A stretch of 64,000 nt of DNA, from the NCBI GenBank assembly GCA_964035575.1, contig OZ037854.1:682001-746000 (forward strand), written 5' to 3'. The position numbers and the translations under genes were made by a program. The DNA is from Rhynchopus sp. YZ270_cl-10. Taxonomy: Eukaryota; Euglenozoa; Diplonemea; Diplonemida; Diplonemidae. Below are positions 1-10,401 of this stretch, in pieces. Each line of letters starts with the position of its first letter. The stretch's first letter is position 1. Below the pieces are notes generated by a model. That model had not been told where the DNA came from, did not search any database, and saw only the letters and a program-made list of their open reading frames with translations.

Positions 1-4
1 TTTT

Positions 5-55
5 GGTGACTAAGCGCAGAGAGGCTTACGTTCATCCTTACCAAACGTTCTTTTT
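5..55 (+). repeat. Dispersed hairpin motif, copy 1
   Basis: The sequence reads GGTGACTAAGC, a short loop, GGCTTA, then TTCATCC and a T-rich tail. TAAGC pairs with GCTTA. The same order of parts recurs at 571, 4508, 8929 and 9366, so this is a repeated unit and not a chance stem. Confidence 0.5.
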
Positions 56-570
56 CCCCCCCTTTGAACCCCTTGAGCTCGACTGGTTAAGCAGCAGAAA
101 AGTGTGTATGTTTGAAAGTGGTTGTGGGTAGTTCGTAAGAGTAGAATATTGCCCGCTGTGTGTGTATTTTTTTTTTCTTCTTTTTTTTTGAAAGATGTGA
201 CCTTTTTTGCACATCTCTCTTTTTGCAGTCGCTGTGGTGGGGTGATGAGACACAATCACATCATCAGGCTTAGGTTCATCTTCTAAACGTTTTCATCTCT
301 CTCAACTGGTTGGTTTTTGTGAACATTATTCTGGCTTGACTCAGAAGAAAAGGATGTGACGTTCGGAAAGACACACAGATTTCATTTTAGAGTGGACACA
401 ACAAAATACTGGGGATACAACTCAACTTTTTTTTTGTCAACACAACAGGTAGTACATGCCAATATTACGAACACTGGCTGGGGACTTGACATAGAAGATT
501 ATCCCCGACAACGCACGTTTTGTGCAATTCCAGAAACAGTCAGCTGATGCTATGATAACGATTGTTATCA

Positions 571-617
571 AGGTGGCTAAGCACATGAGGCTTAAGTTCA
601 TCCTATAATTTTTCGTT
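571..617 (+). repeat. Dispersed hairpin motif, copy 2
   Basis: Copy with GGTGGCTAAGC, loop ACATGAG, GCTTAAG, TTCATCC and a T-rich tail. The stem arms are kept while loop and tail drift. Confidence 0.5.
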
Positions 618-1619
618 TTTGTTGGCCTCAAAGAAGTTTCCTCTTCACGGCCAGTCAGTGAGTGCGTATTGCAGTAATAAAAAATATCATCACAGAATAT
701 TTATTACACACTTTACGCATCAAGCAAAAGCCCCCCGGCAGTGCGAAAGTACAACACCCGGACTACTTGTTGTTGACTCCCTGTATTTCCCCCCCTCGTT
801 TAGCTCTTCTTTCGCAGGGGCGTTGTTGTGGTTTGTGTGGTTTATTTTCCTTCGAGCTCACGTCGTATTCTTCATTTCTTTTGGTTGCCTTTTTAAGTAG
901 CCTGCAATGTGTTGCACAAAACCTGGACCTTTCAAACCCTCTTTACCAGCATAATGTTTTTTCCCTCTCAAAAAATAAACTCATTTTCGACCCCAAAAGT
1001 TGAACGAAATAATGTGTTTTTTTAAACACAACGCGGGTCAATGCAACAAAAATAAACTGTTTTGTATACAAACAACAGAAGAAGAAGAAAAACACATGGG
1101 TCTTTAGCAATTCTACAACCCAGCGGGCCAGTGTCTTCCAGTTTCAGCCTTGCATATATTTCAGAAAGATACCCGAAAAATCAGGTAAAAAGAAATGTGT
1201 TTGTTCGCAGTTCTATGGCAGTTCTATTGCATGGGCGTACTGATAACTCCACCTTGTTTTTTTTGATTTTATCAATCGTTTGTTTTGCAGGGTTCTATAT
1301 AGGCCCGGTCACTCGGTCGGTCTGACCGAGTCAGACGTTGACTCGGTCACAGGCTTCGCGCTAACTTTTGGAAAAAAATCTGAAAAATCGTGTTTCGGGA
1401 CCAAAAAAACGCACCTCAAATAGTCGTGCGTCAGGGGGTGAAAAAACAGTGTTTTGTGGCATTTCCGAGCCAATCCCGCGCTGTGGTGGGGCATATTCGG
1501 GAAAATGGACAAAATTTTAGTGACTTAAATTTTCACAAAATATGAACCCATACTCTTAAACAAGGGGCATTTTCAGGTCTGAAAACCCAAATTCAGATGA
1601 AATTGTGGTGTTTTGACTG

Positions 1620-1763
1620 GGAACAGGTAGCGCCGCAGGCGCACGGTACCCAACTTTTGTCTTTTTATTTTTCCCTTTTTTCTGCTTTCTTTTGGTTGCA
1701 CGAGCCGATTGCTCTCCACGGTGGGGTCACATGTGTGTGCAAAAACACTCTAAAGTACTCTTA
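1620..1763 (+). repeat. Direct repeat sharing the GCGCCGCAGGCGC core, copy 1
   Basis: About 140 bp matching 2228-2362, starting GGAACAGGTAGCGCCGCAGG and continuing through a T-rich stretch to a segment ending ACACTCTAAA. The core GCGCCGCAGGCG also appears in other repeats of the window. Confidence 0.7.
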
Positions 1764-2227
1764 CTCTGAACGATGAGATTCCTCTGGTTATAGTAAGGAA
1801 ACCCCTGTTTGCAAAAAGTGCGTAAATTACCTGTGGCTTTTTCCCGCCAAGAGGTCGTTTCGTTGCATTTCCGAACCAATCCCGGATTGTGGTGGGGGTG
1901 TACGGAAAAATGGACAAAAATGCAACGACTTAAAATTTGACAAAACATGAGCCCATACTCGTAAACAAGAGTTATTTTCAGGTCTGAAAACCCAACGTAC
2001 TGAAGAAGCTATCGGTAATGTAGTGATGGCGGTGGGGTTTCAGTGACCACAGAGAAGAGTGAGAAAACCCAGGACGGTTATGGCCTCGGAGGGGGTGTGC
2101 CCCATGGCGTCCTAATCAATCTTTATCCGTGAGGGAGGGGGGATCATCCTCAGGGGGGATGTGGAGTCGTACTCAAAATAAAATGAACTGTACATAAGTA
2201 CATCATGTTTAAACATAAAGGAGGGCA

Positions 2228-2362
2228 GGAACAGGTAGCGCCGCAGGCGCACGGTACCCAACTTTTTTATTTTTTTCTTTTCCCTTTTCTCTGCTTTCTT
2301 TTGATCGCGCGAGCCGATTGCTCTCCACGGTGGGGTCACATGTGTGTGAAAACACTCTAAAA
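2228..2362 (+). repeat. Direct repeat sharing the GCGCCGCAGGCGC core, copy 2
   Basis: Second copy of the unit at 1620-1763, with small indels in its T-rich middle. Both lie in the left half of the element at 1288-3833, so this is an internal duplication. Confidence 0.7.
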
Positions 2363-2525
2363 TACCCTTACTATGAAATATGAGATTCTCTGGTTTTCTT
2401 AAGGAAACCCCCGTTTGCAAAAAAAAAACGCACCACAAAAATATCCAAAAATCCCGGGACAAAGGACAGAAGTTAGCGCAAAGCCTGCTCGGTCAGCCGT
2501 TTTTTTTTTTTTTTTTTATAAATCT

Positions 2526-3097
2526 AGGGGAGCCTATACCGGTAATTTAGGCTCCTTTTGATTTTAAATTGAAATTTCTAAGTCTTTTTTGACCTACGAC
2601 CCCGGCAATGCATTTTTTGGGACTCTGTGGACTCAAATGAGCAAAAATTTAAACAAAATGCTGCCCGTTGGCACATTTAAACGCACATTTTGTTGAAAAT
2701 TGTCATTTTACACTGGATTTGCCTTTGCCATTTTCAGTTTTTTTGTTCCTTACACGTAGTGTTATTAGAAACTCGAGTAATAAAGCCAACGTTTAATCGC
2801 CTGATACCGACTATTTTCTCCTCCCCTTTAAAAAACGGGCTGCGTTCAACGAAAATAATCTTCCCCCCCTTTTTCTAGTCGAGTAATCAAGATCAGTTGG
2901 CGACTGTAAGAGTCGAGTTTCAGATTTTTTTCAAAAAAAAAATTGAAGAAAAAAGGCTCAAAAGTGCCTGAAACCCGGCGGAAAGTGATTTTTGGTGAGG
3001 TATATAGGGTAGTTTCATCTATTTTTGGGTTTTTTTGCCGAAAGGCGCCAAATTTTCCGAGCCAAATGAAGGAATAGCCGGTGCATAGGCTCCCCTA
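2526..3097. mobile_element. Nested TIR element with exact 8 bp target duplication
   Basis: The ends are inverted: AGGGGAGCCTATACCGG on the left and CCGGTGCATAGGCTCCCCTA on the right. The 8 bp ATAAATCT occurs at 2518-2525 and again at 3098-3105, as expected for a target-site duplication. At 572 bp with no coding frame, it is a non-autonomous DNA element that inserted into the older element at 1288-3833. Confidence 0.8.
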
Positions 3098-4173
3098 ATA
3101 AATCTCAGATTTTTTTTCCAAATCTTGGGGTGGAAATTTTGGTACCTCCCACGAGCCTCTGAGAGTGACCAGAAATGGCCTCATGAACAAAGTGACCCCG
3201 TCACAGCCAGAACGCGACTCAATTGGTCAAACGCCGAAGGAAAAGGAAGCATGCAGCATGGCGAAATAATAAAAGTAGCGTACCGTGCGCCTGCGGCGCA
3301 AGATTGCAACCCACCCTTCCCATGATATACTTTTGCAGTAAAAATGTGCAATTTTAAGCGCAATTTTTAGAAATGTTGCGTACCGTGGCTTCGCCAGAAA
3401 CTTTCGTTTTAGAAAAACAGGGGAGTAAAATTACGGAAGCTGACCACAATTACCAGCGACAGTGCCGTTTTGTGTCAACTTTTTTTTAGAAATGTTGCGT
3501 ACCGTGGCTTCGCTTTGGGTGCCGTGACCGCCCTTTCTTTGTTATAAATGTACTGAGGCTACAGACAATTCGTGTACCACTTGTGCCTGGTGCACGAATT
3601 GCTTCAATGAAGTGCCGAACTCCGCAGTTGGATAACCGAGGAATTCTCACATTCCGCCGGAGGCCCCCAACTTGAGCTAGGTTGGGTACCCGGGCTCGAC
3701 CGAGTTTCAGCGAAAAACCCCAAAACCTATATAATTCCCTGTGGAGGGGGGAAAATTTTTTTTTGGGCTGACCGAGTCAAACCGATTCTGACCGAGCCAG
3801 CCCCTCGTGGGCGGAATGCTGTATAGAACCCTGGTTTTGTGCTTTTTTTTTTTTTTTTTTTTTTTTTGTTTTTTTGCTTTTACACCCACAAGCGTAGCTT
3901 AAAGGAGAAATAGTTACTCCGATACGGTCGCCAATTGAGCAATCAACGAAAAGATCCTTTTTCCTCTTTTACTTACCCATCAGAGTTACCATTCTTTTCG
4001 ACACTTTTCACGTTTTTTTTCCTGTTGTTCGACCCGTGTCTCCTCCAACCCTTCGATATGCAATCTTTTTCTTTTTCGGAGGTGATTTTATCGTATAACT
4101 GTGTGGTGCTTTTTTTTTAAACATGTCCCCTTCATAAGGGCCAAAGCGATATAGAGTTTTAAACAACGTTTTT

Positions 4174-4352
4174 TGGTGCTATTCGTGGCGGGGTTTCACA
4201 ACTTTTCACACTTTGCTTGGCTAATGTAGGTGTGAAAAGTTGGTGTGGCAGCAGTTACTGGGGTAAACCGGTAGAAACACGGGGAATCGGTTACGCAGCC
4301 ACACCAAAAGTTGTGAAAACGTTGTGAAACCCCGCCCCCCCGTAAAGCACCA
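4174..4352. mobile_element. TGGTGCT-type MITE, copy 1
   Basis: The left end TGGTGCTATTCG is followed by GGCGGGGTTTCACAAC. The right end is the inverse (GTTGTGAAACCCCGCC, then AAAGCACCA). GTTT lies on both sides, as at the better dated copy at 44838-44971. It is 179 bp with no coding capacity. Confidence 0.7.
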
Positions 4353-4507
4353 GTTTCACCATCCCTGGAGGTGCCGGATTCAGTCAGAACGACGTCTGTG
4401 ACGTGGAGTAGCTCGGGAAAGCCCTGACAATGCTGTCTGACCCTAGCACGCCAAACGGAAAAAAAAACATCCCCCATTTCCCCTTTTTATTTACGAATGT
4501 AATCAAA

Positions 4508-4555
4508 GGTGACTAAGCACGAGAGCTTAGGGTCATCTTTATAAACTGTTCTTTT
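4508..4555 (+). repeat. Dispersed hairpin motif, copy 3
   Basis: Nearly canonical: GGTGACTAAGC, loop ACGAGA, GCTTAGGGTCATC, then TTTATAAAC and a T-rich tail. CTAAGC pairs with GCTTAG, and beyond a two-base bulge TGAC pairs with GTCA. Confidence 0.6.
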
Positions 4556-5224
4556 ATTGACGTATTTTCATATTCACATCAAATTCTCCCCCCCTTTTTT
4601 TTTTATTTTTAATTTGGAGAGCGGAGCGCCGTGATAATTCCCCAGGGACTGTTGTCCAACTACGCACCTTTCTTAGAGCTTTGTTGTGCAGAGAGACGTA
4701 TTCATCTTTAAGTTTTCTTTTCCCCCGAACATTTTTTTGTTGATCCCTATACCTATGCTACTCACTTTATTGATTGCATATGTTCAAATACTTTTCCCCT
4801 TTTACCTCTCTCTGCAGAGATATGCCCAATTAAGCCTTTTTTTTTGTTCGTTTTGTTTTGTTTTTTTTTTCTTTCTTCCTGCATAGTTTCTTCAGTACAA
4901 CAAGGAGAGGTGACATGGTATTCACAGAAACCACCCCCTCTTCTGCGACTTCAAAACCCGTTGTACGCTTCGAAACCCTCAAGCGATATATCCCATACCG
5001 AACCATGAACAATACTTTTGCCCGCAAGGGTTGTACTTTCAAAAAATGTGTATTTTGTCTTTTGTTTTGTTTTGTTTTTTTTTCCTGGTGACTAGGATCA
5101 TCTTACCAATTTTGTTTTTGTTGGGAGTTTTTGAAAACTAAAAAAATCGTTTGTATCAGTGCAGACACCTCGAAGATGTGCTGCGCGATGCATTGTTTAT
5201 TTATTTCCTGCATCCGCCGAACGG

Positions 5225-5640
5225 CGAGGCGTTTTGCACTTTCTCTTTATTTACTTCTTTACGATACTAAGACACCCCCTTCCCATGGATGGGGCAATGA
5301 TTATGTACCTTGCGGACAACCTCCGTGAAACCGTGTGCATGTCAACGAAGTGCTCTCTGGGGGTTCGATAGCCCGTGGAGAACCAGTGTCCTGCGTCTGC
5401 CGGTGAATGGTGAGGCGTTTTGCACTTTTCAGCGTCTCTTTTTGTTTTTTTTTTTTACTCGGGCCACATTATCAAGAGTTACAAAAGGGTGCACCATTTG
5501 CTTCGATTCTATCATTTTTGTCCCCCCTTCTCCTCCCCTATCCGCAACCCCCAAACCCGCAGCACTCCGAGGGTTCGATAACCCCACGGGGTGTCAGTGC
5601 CCTACGCCCCAGAGGCGTTTTGCACTCTTCACCTTTTTTT
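5225..5640 (+). repeat. Degenerate ~190 bp tandem-like repeat
   Basis: GAGGCGTTTTGCACT with a T-rich tail occurs near 5226, 5411 and 5610. GGGTTCGATA with a CAGTG-CCT-CG string precedes the last two copies. The units are degenerate and T-rich, with no coding signal. Confidence 0.5.
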
Positions 5641-5799
5641 TTTGTTTTGTTTTGGGGAGCAGGGCTCTCGCCAATCACCCCTTTTGGCCAAAATGGGGGG
5701 TGATTTGGGGTCCCCGAGCTTTCCCCCGTAAAAGCGGTCGCGCGCGCGCTTCGCGACTCCCTGCCGACGAGGCGAGGCGCTTTCTCCCCTCGTTTGGGG

Positions 5800-6096
5800 T
5801 CAGCTTGTTTTTATGCTCAAAAAAATTTTCAGCACTGCTGACCAGGGACATTGGGAACTGTATGTCTGTGCTTTTTTTTTTGCGGAGCAAAAAAAAATAA
5901 TACAAAATGGCGCCGCAGGCGAAAAAAAATTTAAGGTACGGTAGCTTTTACATCACATACTCACTCAACGAAACCTTTTTTGCGGAGCAAAAAAGGAAAA
6001 ATGGCGCCGCAGGCAAAAAAAAAATTGAGGTACAGACTGGATGATGCGGTCAGCAACCCAGTTCCCCATGGTACTCCCGTGGTTCAACCCTGGGAT
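5800..6096 (+). repeat. GCGGAGC / GCGCCGCAGGC repeat family, copy 1
   Basis: About 300 bp homologous to 13372-13670, with its right half also at 37333-37502. Landmarks in order are ACCAGGGACATTGGGAACTG, GCGGAGC with A-runs, GGCGCCGCAGGC, a second GCGGAGC and GGCGCCGCAGGC, then CAGCAACCCAGTTCCC and a CCATGG-containing end. Three copies in one window make it a dispersed mobile repeat. No frame is coding. Confidence 0.7.
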
Positions 6097-6116
6097 TTTT
6101 TTTTTTTTTTTTGGAG

Positions 6117-6148
6117 GGGTGATCCGAAACCCGGATCACCCCTCTTTT
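6117..6148. repeat. Perfect GGGGTGATCC hairpin
   Basis: GGGGTGATCCG and CGGATCACCCC face each other across a 5-7 base loop. A related GGTGAT / ATCACC pair lies at 5677-5703 and a looser one near 6167-6200, so the flank of the repeat at 5800-6096 carries several related inverted pairs. Confidence 0.6.
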
Positions 6149-6465
6149 TTTTGAAAAAAAAAATTTTGGGTGATTTAAAACCCGATCACCCCCCGGCGAG
6201 AGCCATGTTGGGGAGCAGTGTCTCTCCACATTTTGCGGCCCCATAAGAAAAAAATGCGTTATCAGCACTTTTTTTCAAGTTCCTCTTCCCCTTCCCCCTT
6301 TCGAAATCTACCCTCCTGTTTACTTGCCTTCTCGAAAAGAGTGTTGTTTTAAGTTCTTCGGACACACGCGTCCGTGGTGGTTTTTTCTACGTTTTCCCCC
6401 TCCTGTTGGTGGTAAATATGTGTGTGCACGAGAGGTGTTTTCATTATTGTTTTACCTTTTTTATA

Positions 6466-6570
6466 CAGTAGCCCAAATATGTTTGGTGTCCAAAAATAGG
6501 CCCCAAATTACCCAAAAAATACCCAAATCTTCCAAAACTTATTTGGACGCCAAGTTATTTTGGACTACTG
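6466..6570. mobile_element. CAGTAG-ended MITE, mariner-like
   Basis: The left end CAGTAGCCCAAATATGTTTG is matched imperfectly by the inverse of the right end (CAAGTTATTTTGGACTACTG). TA precedes the left end, TG follows the right. The 105 bp size, CAGT ends and TA flank fit a small Tc1/mariner-derived element. Confidence 0.55.
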
Positions 6571-8250
6571 TGATTGCTGGTATCATTTTTTGTTTTGGCG
6601 GTGTATGTATATTTGATGCATACGTTCTTCTTCTTCTTTTTTTTCTCTTTTTTTTTGAAAACTATGACAACGTGTATCCCCGCGTACGAGTAGTCCACGT
6701 GACCCGCCCTCCCCTGTTCACGTTTCGTGGATACTGCTGGTACGTCTTCCTCCCGCTTCCACTTCGTCAGTCAACGAATGGGGATCACTAGAGCTCAGGA
6801 TGACTCCTGATGTTCAACTTTTTTTTTTTTTTCATTTTGCCTAAACCCTCATTGGGCAGAGGTCAATAAACACAGGTGGGGAGGGGTTTTTAAGTAAGTT
6901 TGTTTGTTTGTTTTCAATTTTCGTTTAATTTGTGAATTTCTCTGAGACAAAAGACAACCATTTTTCTCAATTTTAGTACATTTCCTTCTGGGTGTCAAAG
7001 CACTGAAGCTTAGACACCTTTTCTTTCAAGGTGTGGTTATGAGTGACCCCCTAGTGTGACCCTTTCGTCTCTAAACCCTTCCCTTTTTTTGGCTCTTTCC
7101 GCCCCCCTTTTTATGCGAAGTTATGGTGGGAAATATACGTCTGTTAGTCTGTGGGAAGATTGCAGTTCGGGGTTTGTTTTTTTGATGACCAGCAGCTTGG
7201 TCATTTTTTATTTTCTTATATTTTTTCAAAAAAAAAGAACTTGGCGAGTATTAGTGTACTAAACGTGAACACTCCCCCAAGAAATGTGTTTCGACATTTA
7301 TAATGTGACAACCAATAAATCCACCCTCCCCTCCACCTCCACTAGTACTTGCAAAACCCACTTGCAAGCCCACATCCACAACGGTGCAACGGTACACCAA
7401 TATCCACAAAACCCGTACCGCGAGCCCCTTTGCTCCCGTGTTGTGACCCCTCTCCTTACAACTTCTCACGGACGTCTTATTCCCAGTGAAAATGCAATGA
7501 GATGGGGAAGTGCGAAACCCATGAGGAGCTCAAGTCTGCCCCCCTGGGAAACGCCCCCTTTTTTGCGGTGTGTGTCATGAAGTGTGGTATATGCCAATGT
7601 GTGGCAACTGCTTCCGATGGCACCATTTATGTGATTGAAAATGAGAGGGCTTGTCTTGGGTTCATCTTAATCAGTTGCAGGGCGACTCTTCCCAGGAGCC
7701 CCCTCTGTTTTGTTTTCTTTTCTCTTCTTGAAAAGATTTAGTTCAAGAAAAAAAAATACATCAAGGGGGTTGCTTCCCGTTCCGTTCCTGGATTTTGTTT
7801 TGGTTTTTTTAGCTTTTAGCTCTTGTTTTTGTTTTTGTTTGGTTCAGTATCGATATGTTTGGGTTCCTTTTAAAAAAATACCAAGTTCTTTGGTATTCGG
7901 AAATAGAAATAGAAATAGAAACGGCTGACGGTGTACCCGTTATGCTTTGGTTATCTCTCCTTTTTTTTCACACATCATAATCAATCACTATACTTCAGTG
8001 GAAAAAAGGAAAAAAGGAATGGTAAAAAAGTTTTTGAAAAAGGGGAAAAAAAATATCAGCTTGCGGAGCGACAAAACGAAGAAACCCCTCCCTTTTCCCT
8101 CTTTCTTTCTTTGCGCTATCATCTCCACTTATGTGCATTGCCATCATATCCTGAAGTCAGTTTTTATTTTTATCTTTTTGGATTTTTGGTTGGTTGCACA
8201 AAATATAGCTGAGGCCAATAAAACGTTACCAAAAAAAAAAAGTTGAGAGC

Positions 8251-8402
8251 TTTTTTTATATCAGCCATTCCACCAAGCATCGTATACTTAAAAAAGGTCA
8301 CTCAGAGAGACCAGATCAGAAAATGTGGAGTAGAACCAGTTTTTTTTTAAACGGGTGTTGTGTTTTCGGTGTTTGGTGGAATGGCTGAGATATAAAAAAA
8401 AA
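8251..8402. mobile_element. ~150 bp MITE with AGCCATTCCACCAA ends
   Basis: TATATCAGCCATTCCACCAA on the left is inverted on the right as TTGGTGGAATGGCTGAGATA, with T-runs outside the left end and A-runs outside the right. The arms are about 20 bp with a two-base indel. The interior is non-coding. Confidence 0.65.
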
Positions 8403-8789
8403 TGCATGATTCTCGATTTATTGATTCGTCTTTTTTATTCTTCTTGTTTACAATTGAATATTATATATTTTTTGGCAACGAGAGTGTGCGGCGTGCGGTC
8501 TCTGTTACTGGTACCTTCATCTGGTTTAACGTAACACGCACCTGAAATCATCGCAAAAACCCCCTCCCTCCCCCTTCCCGATGTACACTCGCACATTGCA
8601 TATAATTTTATCTTTTGTTTTAATGGCCACTTTTCTTCATGTCAACCTAGAAAGTAAATTGGTGTCGGGGATTGTAGGGACAGCATAGTTCGGATTCACC
8701 CATGGTGTAATCGGGACACACCGTGCTGTGTTCCATGAAGGTCTCGGGGACGCGCCGAGAGCCATTTGAAGTTTAAAGTCCAACACCCA

Positions 8790-8876
8790 TTTCAGATGCA
8801 AACCACGAAAATGGATTGTAGGACTGCATGGTTGTGGGGCCCACCCAGGTACAGCCGGCCATACCAAGGTACTCAC
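8790..8876 (+). repeat. Dispersed ~85 bp repeat, copy 1
   Basis: Matches 49161-49247. Shared landmarks are CAGATG-AAACCACGAAA, TGTAGGA-TGCATGGTTG and CCAAGGTAC. Function unknown. Confidence 0.6.
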
Positions 8877-8928
8877 GAGAGGGCGTATTTCACGTCAACT
8901 TTAAATCACTTTTTTTAAAAGGTTTTTA

Positions 8929-8978
8929 GGTGACTAAGCACGAGAGGCTTAGGGTCATCTTATAAACTTTTCTTTTTG
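8929..8978 (+). repeat. Dispersed hairpin motif, copy 4 (best copy)
   Basis: Reads AGGTGACTAAGC, ACGAGAG, GCTTAGGGTCATC, TTATAAAC and TTTTCTTTTTG. The inner stem CTAAGC/GCTTAG is perfect, and TGAC/GTCA adds an outer stem across a bulge. Confidence 0.6.
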
Positions 8979-9123
8979 TTCTCGGTTCGATAACCAAAAG
9001 TTGCAGAGAAGCAAAACCCCCCCCTGTCTCCGCACTATATACTAACTGTAAAAATGTTTGACCTTTTCCGGGGTTTTAGGGGAGTTTGACCTTTTGTTAC
9101 GGTCAGTATATATTTTAGGAACA

Positions 9124-9193
9124 TTGGTGCTCCTGAAATAAAAAATACCAAGTACGCAACAAGTACGCAAAATGGGGTTTTCAGGAGCACCAA
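9124..9193. mobile_element. 70 bp MITE with perfect 15 bp TIRs
   Basis: TTGGTGCTCCTGAAA is perfectly inverted as TTTCAGGAGCACCAA. The interior contains the doublet AAGTACGCAACAAGTACGC. Both ends and this interior reappear at the ends of the ~960 bp element at 38462-39423, so this is probably an internal-deletion form of that family. Confidence 0.75.
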
Positions 9194-9365
9194 ACATACC
9201 CTTTACTTTAACCTTCTCAAATATCAGTGAGCAAGATGTCCCCTAATGTCCCAAGGAGGAGATGTGTCGTTATATGCATTGGTGGTGCCCCCCCCCTGTT
9301 AGGCATATTTTTTTTTCTCTCTTTCCTCTTTCAATTTTTACTCTTCAACTTCTCTTTCACGGTAA

Positions 9366-9410
9366 GGTGACTTAAGCATGGCTTAGGTTTGCCTTTATAA
9401 AGTTATCTTC
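9366..9410 (+). repeat. Dispersed hairpin motif, copy 5
   Basis: GGTGACTTAAGC, loop ATG, GCTTAGGTTTGCC, TTTATAAAG and a T-rich tail. TAAGC and GCTTA are kept although the loop has shrunk. Confidence 0.45.
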
Positions 9411-9712
9411 TCTCGTCTCTCTATGTTTTTTTTTTTTTTTTTTTTTTTTTTGTTTGTTTTGTTTTTGACTGCCTTCTTTGATTGCCAAAGGTTGGGCAAA
9501 CAAGGAGAGCCCCACGGCAGCAGTCCATGTTATGTGTTGCTTTCTTCTCGAATAGACGCATATTAGTACCACTTATTCATTATCATAGGGTGAGTGGTGG
9601 ATTGCTCTGTAGGGTGGCATAAGTAGTTTTGTTCAAAAACGAATAAAAAAGGTCCCCCACTTCAATTATTTTTGTCATAATATTTCTGACAGTTCTCTTT
9701 GCATATTGGGAG

Positions 9713-10053
9713 CATGATGAAAACAATGTATTACGATCTAGTTTGCCTATCATAGCCTTGCTGTGAGTCTCCAACAATTTATCAAGAAAAACAAGAAAGA
9801 AGTCGGTGATACAATTTTATAATGATGAAAAACCATGTGTATTCTAGTTTGCCTATCATAGCCTTGCTGTGAGTGAGTCAACCATTTTCCCGAAGCTGAC
9901 TTCAAAACGTATCTTTTTTTTTTCTCTTTGTACCAGGATGCGATGCCGATCGAGCAACTCCAGAAATCATCTCTTCTCCTATTTGGCTTCGTCATGATGA
10001 AAACAATGTATTACGATCTAGTTTGCCTATCATAGCCTTGCTGTGAGTGACTC
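9713..10053 (+). repeat. Direct repeat with three copies of a ~35 bp core
   Basis: CTAGTTTGCCTATCATAGCC plus TTGCTGTGAGT occurs near 9737, 9844 and 10018. The first and third copies share a longer left flank (ATGATGAAAACAATG) and the last two share a right flank (CATTTTCCCGAAGCTGA). No coding frame is supported. Confidence 0.7.
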
Positions 10054-10401
10054 AAGCATTTTCCCGAAGCTGATACTTCACATACCTCCACTGCCATAAA
10101 CATGCCGCCTTAATCGTGTCAACAAACAACAACCAATGCACAAAAAGGTCGAAACCGAAAGCATTTACCACATTTACCATATTGCCGTTCTCTCTGCCAG
10201 TCCCCCCCCGCTGTGACCCCCCCAGAAGTAACAAACGTTAAGTCTCGCTTCGATTATTTTCCCACAAACTTTATTCCCTCAAAAGCGGATGAGCAGAAGA
10301 GGAAGCAGAACCAATTACAAAAACGTGCGTGCGCCAGGTGAGGTCTTCGTCAATGGTCGGTGATAGATATTCGGGAAATAGCAAGGGGGGACACAGTCTA
10401 A

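Larger units (their letters stand above)
1..1287. other. AT-rich non-coding stretch
   Basis: No frame here has protein-like composition. The short open frames run through T-rich and A-rich tracts. The stretch holds one good copy of a dispersed hairpin motif (5-55), a second fair copy (571-617) and a weak one (246-290). Nothing else is recognisable. Confidence 0.6.
1288..3833. mobile_element. CAGGG-ended TIR element, non-autonomous
   Basis: The left end reads CAGGGTTCTATATAG and the right end is its near inverse (CTGTATAGAACCCTG). Both subterminal regions repeat ACTCGGTC / GACCGAGT in inverted orientation (about 1309-1352 and 3755-3800). The element is bracketed by the 6 bp direct repeat GTTTTG at 1282-1287 and 3834-3839. 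CAGGG...CCCTG ends are typical of the hAT superfamily, but hAT normally makes 8 bp duplications, so that assignment is an inference. No transposase frame is visible. The interior holds an internal direct repeat (1620-1763 and 2228-2362) and a second TIR element nested at 2526-3097. Confidence 0.65.
3834..10250. other. Gene-poor intergenic region with small elements
   Basis: No convincing gene. The longest open frames (5310-5900, 6324-6791) are Phe/Leu/Lys-rich because they cross T and A tracts, and each spans a repeat or a TIR element. Separate entries describe four small TIR elements, hairpin-motif copies, a degenerate repeat at 5.2-5.65 kb, one copy of the GCGGAGC repeat family and a direct repeat at 9.7-10.05 kb. 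Other recognisable pieces are a perfect hairpin at 6117-6148 and a GAAATA microsatellite near 7900. Confidence 0.6.

Noticed and set aside
5565-5590. tRNA-like B box (GGTTCGATAACC), also near 5360 and 8985
   Set aside because: No acceptor, D or anticodon arms can be folded around it. It is part of a degenerate repeat.
5310-5900. 196-codon frame
   Set aside because: Phe-rich through T-tracts and runs through a degenerate repeat and the GCGGAGC repeat. No domain, no conserved codon pattern.
6324-6791. 155-codon frame
   Set aside because: It spans a small TIR element and T-tracts. The hydrophobic stretches reflect TTT/CTT composition.
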